NCBI GenBank assembly: GCA_005879505.1
Contig: VBKQ01000122.1
Coordinates: 1-9,523 of the forward strand
Direction of reading: 5' to 3'
From: Deltaproteobacteria bacterium
GTDB lineage: Bacteria > Myxococcota > Myxococcia > Myxococcales > 40CM-4-68-19
DNA length: 9,523 nt
Shown here: positions 7,689 through 9,523 of the stretch, in pieces
Numbering within the stretch: position 1 is the first letter of the stretch
Layout of the letters: every line of letters begins with the position of its first letter
Made by a program: the position numbers and the translations under genes
Notes under the pieces: model-generated
The model's input: only the letters and a program-made list of their open reading frames with translations
Told to the model about the DNA's origin: nothing
Databases searched by the model: none

Positions 7689-7888
7689 TGACCGCGCCGC
7701 GCCGCCGTTTTTCGCACCCCGGCGAAGAGGGACAGGCGCTGGTCGAGTCCGCGCTTCTGCTCGCGACGCTGCTCGGGGCCCTGGCCGTGGGAGGCACCTG
7801 GCTACTGAAGACTCATCCGCAGATGCTTCGCGCCATCAACGCGCACGTCCGGGGCTACTGCTCCGCCCTGTCGCTGCCCTTTCCCTGA
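7688..7888 (+). CDS. Flp/TadE-like mini-prepilin
   Basis: This 66-residue protein has the layout of a class III-type (Flp/TadE) prepilin. A basic leader of 15 residues (MTAPRRRFSHPGEEG) is followed by QALVESALLLATLLGALAVGGTWLL, one hydrophobic helix with Glu20 at +5 from Gly15. After cleavage about 51 residues would remain, close to the size of Flp pilins. The classical Flp Glu-Tyr pair is Glu-Ser here, so TadE/F-like minor pseudopilin is equally possible. The tail (HPQMLRAINAHVRGYCSALSLPFP) has one Cys. It is the last gene of the operon, with a strong ribosome site. Its final 34 bp overlap the convergent gene on the other strand. Confidence 0.75.
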   Translation: MTAPRRRFSHPGEEGQALVESALLLATLLGALAVGGTWLLKTHPQMLRAINAHVRGYCSALSLPFP

Positions 7889-8484
7889 TCCCAACCGGGT
7901 GGAAAGACGGAGTGGCCTCCTGACATGCTGAAGGCAACCAGCTCCAGCGACTGTCGCGACGACCGCGCTTTCACCAGGCCCCAGAGCGGCACGCTCGCCG
8001 TGCGCCACACGCGCGCTCCTGCGATACGCATCGCTTCCGCCGTGAACGTTCCCGCGGGAACGTTCACTCGCTCGGTCCCGACGCGCGCGACGGAGGGACG
8101 CGCGCGGGCTTGCGGCGCTTGGGGAAGCTTGATGCGGTCGAGCGGGACCTCGATGGGCTGCTGTCCCGCGAGCATCAGGTACATGCGCTCGATGCCCTGG
8201 GGAAGCGTCGCGTCCGCGCGCACGAGCACCCTGGACGCGGAGACAATCCCGCCGGCAGATGCCGTGATGAGCTCGAGCCAGTGCCGCCCGTCGGCTGCAT
8301 CGGCCAGGACGGTCGCGCGCACCCGGAGGTCTTCGTGCCCTGGCGCGCGCACCAGGTACTCCGCCCACGCTCCGGGCCGCGGATCGATACGCCCCATCGC
8401 CTCCCCGAGGCGCGGATCCGCGAAGAGCGGCGTGGGCGCCGCGGCAAGCAAGAGCGCGAGGAGCATGCGAAACCTACAGCGCAT
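7855..8484 (-). CDS. Secreted protein of unknown function with a PAGTF motif
   Basis: This 209-residue protein starts at ATG 8482-8484. The N-terminus MRCRFRMLLALLLAAAPTPLFA is a Sec signal peptide with cleavage probably after Ala22. The mature part alternates strands: GAWAEYLVRAPG (38-49), LRVRATVLADAADGRHWLEL (53-72), then a VNVPAGTFTAEAMRI block (140-153), VWRTASVPLWGLVKA (159-173) and LELVAFS. This PAGTF...VW...VP.GLVK pattern occurs in periplasmic beta-sheet proteins of the lipid-binding or LolA-like kind. I infer such a fold but cannot name a family. Met7 (8464-8466) has AGG at a fair spacing, but that start would remove the basic residues of the signal. The last 34 bp overlap the mini-prepilin gene. 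The start is only 32 bp from the divergent membrane-protein gene, so the two promoters must overlap neighbouring genes or each other. Confidence 0.75.
   Translation of the reverse strand: MRCRFRMLLALLLAAAPTPLFADPRLGEAMGRIDPRPGAWAEYLVRAPGHEDLRVRATVLADAADGRHWLELITASAGGIVSASRVLVRADATLPQGIERMYLMLAGQQPIEVPLDRIKLPQAPQARARPSVARVGTERVNVPAGTFTAEAMRIAGARVWRTASVPLWGLVKARSSRQSLELVAFSMSGGHSVFPPGWDQGKGSDRAEQ
8042..8067. repeat. Perfect 26-bp palindrome inside a coding region
   Basis: The half-site GTGAACGTTCCCG (8042-8054) is followed directly by its exact reverse complement (8055-8067), with no spacer. It falls inside the secreted-protein gene, where it encodes residues 140-148 (VNVPAGTFT), about 420 bp from the start codon. 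The match stops cleanly at both ends. Confidence 0.95.
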
Positions 8485-8516
8485 TTCGCGCGCGGGTTCA
8501 AGACCATCATGCCGAG

Positions 8517-9227
8517 ATGATCAGGATCGCCTATCTCTGCGCATACGGGGCCCTTGCCGCCCTCGGCGAGGCGCTGGTCGCGCGCCCCGCCCTGGTCTGG
8601 GTCCAGTCGCAGGGGATCTTCCACACGGCTCTCGCCCGGGAGGTCCCGTACGGCGCCCTTCTCGCTATCGCCGCCGCCGCGCTCGCCCTCTTCACGCTCT
8701 GGCTGGCTTCGCGCACGGCCGTGGACCGCACCCGGCCGACCCCCCTGCACGTCACCTTTCTCCTCCTGGTCGGTGCCTGCCTCTCCCTACGCTCCGCCTC
8801 GGGCGACCCCCGACCGCTGCCCGATCCCGCGCCTTCATTGCTCGACGCCCTTCAAGTCGCCGCGGACGAATTGGACCAGCGCTACGACGGGCTCTACGCC
8901 CCCGACGCCGCCCAGTTCAGCTTCGCACTCGCGCAGGTGCGTCCGCCGCCGTTTCGCCGTCTGGGCCGCCAGGTCCCCCTGCACGCGAGGATCCTCTCCG
9001 GCGCCCGGTCCGCGCAGCTCACCCCTCTGCCCGGGGATGAGCCCGCAACCATTTACATCGCCATTTCGCCCGACCGCCACTCCGCCTGGCTCACCGCGGT
9101 AACGCTGACCGGCATCCTGGAACTGCCCTCGGGTAGACCGGCGATCGTGGAGGCCCACGCCGGCAGCCACTCCGCACCCGGCGCGGATCCCGCACTGCCG
9201 TCGTACCCGCGGCAGTCAGGAAAATAA
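8517..9227 (+). CDS. Hypothetical membrane protein
   Basis: This 236-residue protein is not assigned to a family. Hydrophobic segments lie at about 5-28 (IAYLCAYGALAALGEALVA, moderately hydrophobic), 44-64 (GALLAIAAAALALFTLWLA) and 77-91 (VTFLLLVGACLSL), so two or three membrane helices anchor a C-terminal soluble part of ~145 residues. That part includes LLDALQVAADELDQRYDGLYAPDAAQFSFAL, then beta-rich segments (TIYIAISPDRHSAWLTAVTLTGILEL) and a disordered, Pro/Ser-rich tail. The start at 8517 has only a weak GAG nearby. Codon use matches its neighbours, with G/C at third positions through the whole frame, which supports it as real. It is divergent from the PAGTF protein and convergent with gyrB. 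Confidence 0.7.
   Translation: MIRIAYLCAYGALAALGEALVARPALVWVQSQGIFHTALAREVPYGALLAIAAAALALFTLWLASRTAVDRTRPTPLHVTFLLLVGACLSLRSASGDPRPLPDPAPSLLDALQVAADELDQRYDGLYAPDAAQFSFALAQVRPPPFRRLGRQVPLHARILSGARSAQLTPLPGDEPATIYIAISPDRHSAWLTAVTLTGILELPSGRPAIVEAHAGSHSAPGADPALPSYPRQSGK
9194..9216 (+). terminator. Weak hairpin at the end of the membrane-protein gene
   Basis: ACTGCCG (9194-9200) and CGGCAGT (9210-9216) form a 7-bp stem with a 9-nt loop, spanning the last codons before the stop at 9225-9227. An A-rich stretch (AAAATAAAAT) follows instead of a T-run, so on the plus strand it lacks the normal tail. On the minus strand the T-rich part would precede the stem. It may slow transcription between two convergent genes but is not a standard intrinsic terminator. 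Confidence 0.25.
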
Positions 9228-9259
9228 AATCTTGGCGTGCTCGGCGGTTGATCTGAAGC

Positions 9260-9523
9260 TCAGATGTCGAGATTCGTCGCGTCCAGCGCGTGCTTCTCGA
9301 TGAATTCCCGCCGCGGCTCCACTGCGTCTCCCATCAGCGTCGTGAACATCAGCTCCGCTTCCGCCATGTCGTCCGCGTGCACTTCCAGGAGCGTCCGCGT
9401 CGCCGGATCCATCGTCGTCGTCCAGAGCTGCTCCGGGTTCATCTCGCCCAGGCCCTTGTAACGCTGGATCTCGAGACCCTTCGAGGCCAACCGCTTCACG
9501 ATGTCCACCAGCTCGATCGGGTT
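9260..9523 (-). CDS. gyrB: DNA gyrase subunit B, C-terminal end (5' part outside window)
   Basis: The frame enters from the right edge and ends at TGA 9260-9262, showing the last 87 residues (from NPIELVDIVKRL). The blocks GLEIQRYKGLGEMNPEQLW, TTMDPATRTLLEV, MFTTLMGDAVEPRREFIE and the terminal ATNLDI are the conserved end of GyrB, after the TOPRIM domain. GyrB supplies the ATPase and part of the DNA-gate metal site of gyrase, the A2B2 enzyme that introduces negative supercoils. The ending ATNLDI and the EPRREFIE block separate it from ParE. The catalytic EGDSA and DxD residues are outside the window. The gene converges with the membrane-protein gene, with a 32-bp gap containing no clear terminator. 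Confidence 0.97.
   Translation of the reverse strand, partial: NPIELVDIVKRLASKGLEIQRYKGLGEMNPEQLWTTTMDPATRTLLEVHADDMAEAELMFTTLMGDAVEPRREFIEKHALDATNLDI

Overview
The window is GC-rich (strong G/C preference at third codon positions) and densely coding, with convergent pairs and start/stop overlaps. The gene content suggests a high-GC Gram-negative bacterium, possibly a myxobacterium or other deltaproteobacterial relative. Supporting signs are an OmpA-type outer-membrane protein with a thrombospondin type 3-like calcium-binding stretch, several Sec signal peptides, and Tad/Flp pilus-type proteins. The lineage is inferred from style and is not proven.

Layout: (1) 2-496 (+) is the C-terminal part of an OmpA-family protein, cut by the window edge. 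It converges with ychF (503-1612, -), a universal ribosome-associated ATPase. (2) A 115-bp divergent spacer carrying a perfect hairpin separates ychF from a DUF2891 protein (1728-2753, +). (3) A small cysteine/histidine-rich protein (2771-2995, -) lies downstream of a tRNA-Gln(TTG) gene (3125-3195, -). A plausible sigma70-type promoter for the tRNA sits on top of the possible start of the next, divergent gene. (4) 3226-7888 (+) is a tight five-gene cluster: TadE-like, TadG-like, a large TadE-like, a secreted two-repeat protein, and a 66-residue Flp/TadE-like mini-prepilin. Each junction overlaps or is 1 bp apart, so it is very probably one operon. (5) 7855-8484 (-) is a secreted protein of unknown function that overlaps the end of the operon tail-to-tail and contains a perfect 26-bp palindrome. 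(6) 8517-9227 (+) is a small membrane protein of unknown function. It converges with the C-terminal end of gyrB (9260-9523, -), which is cut by the window edge.

How the genes fit together: ychF, tRNA-Gln and gyrB are housekeeping genes. The accessory core is the five-gene pseudopilin-like operon. Three of its products have a glycine followed by a hydrophobic helix with glutamate at +5, as in substrates of the Tad prepilin peptidase. The TadG-like product has the same layout without the glutamate. No Tad ATPase, secretin, platform protein or peptidase is present here, so the operon must either depend on machinery elsewhere or act in another envelope role. No stretch of more than 300 bases lacks a gene.
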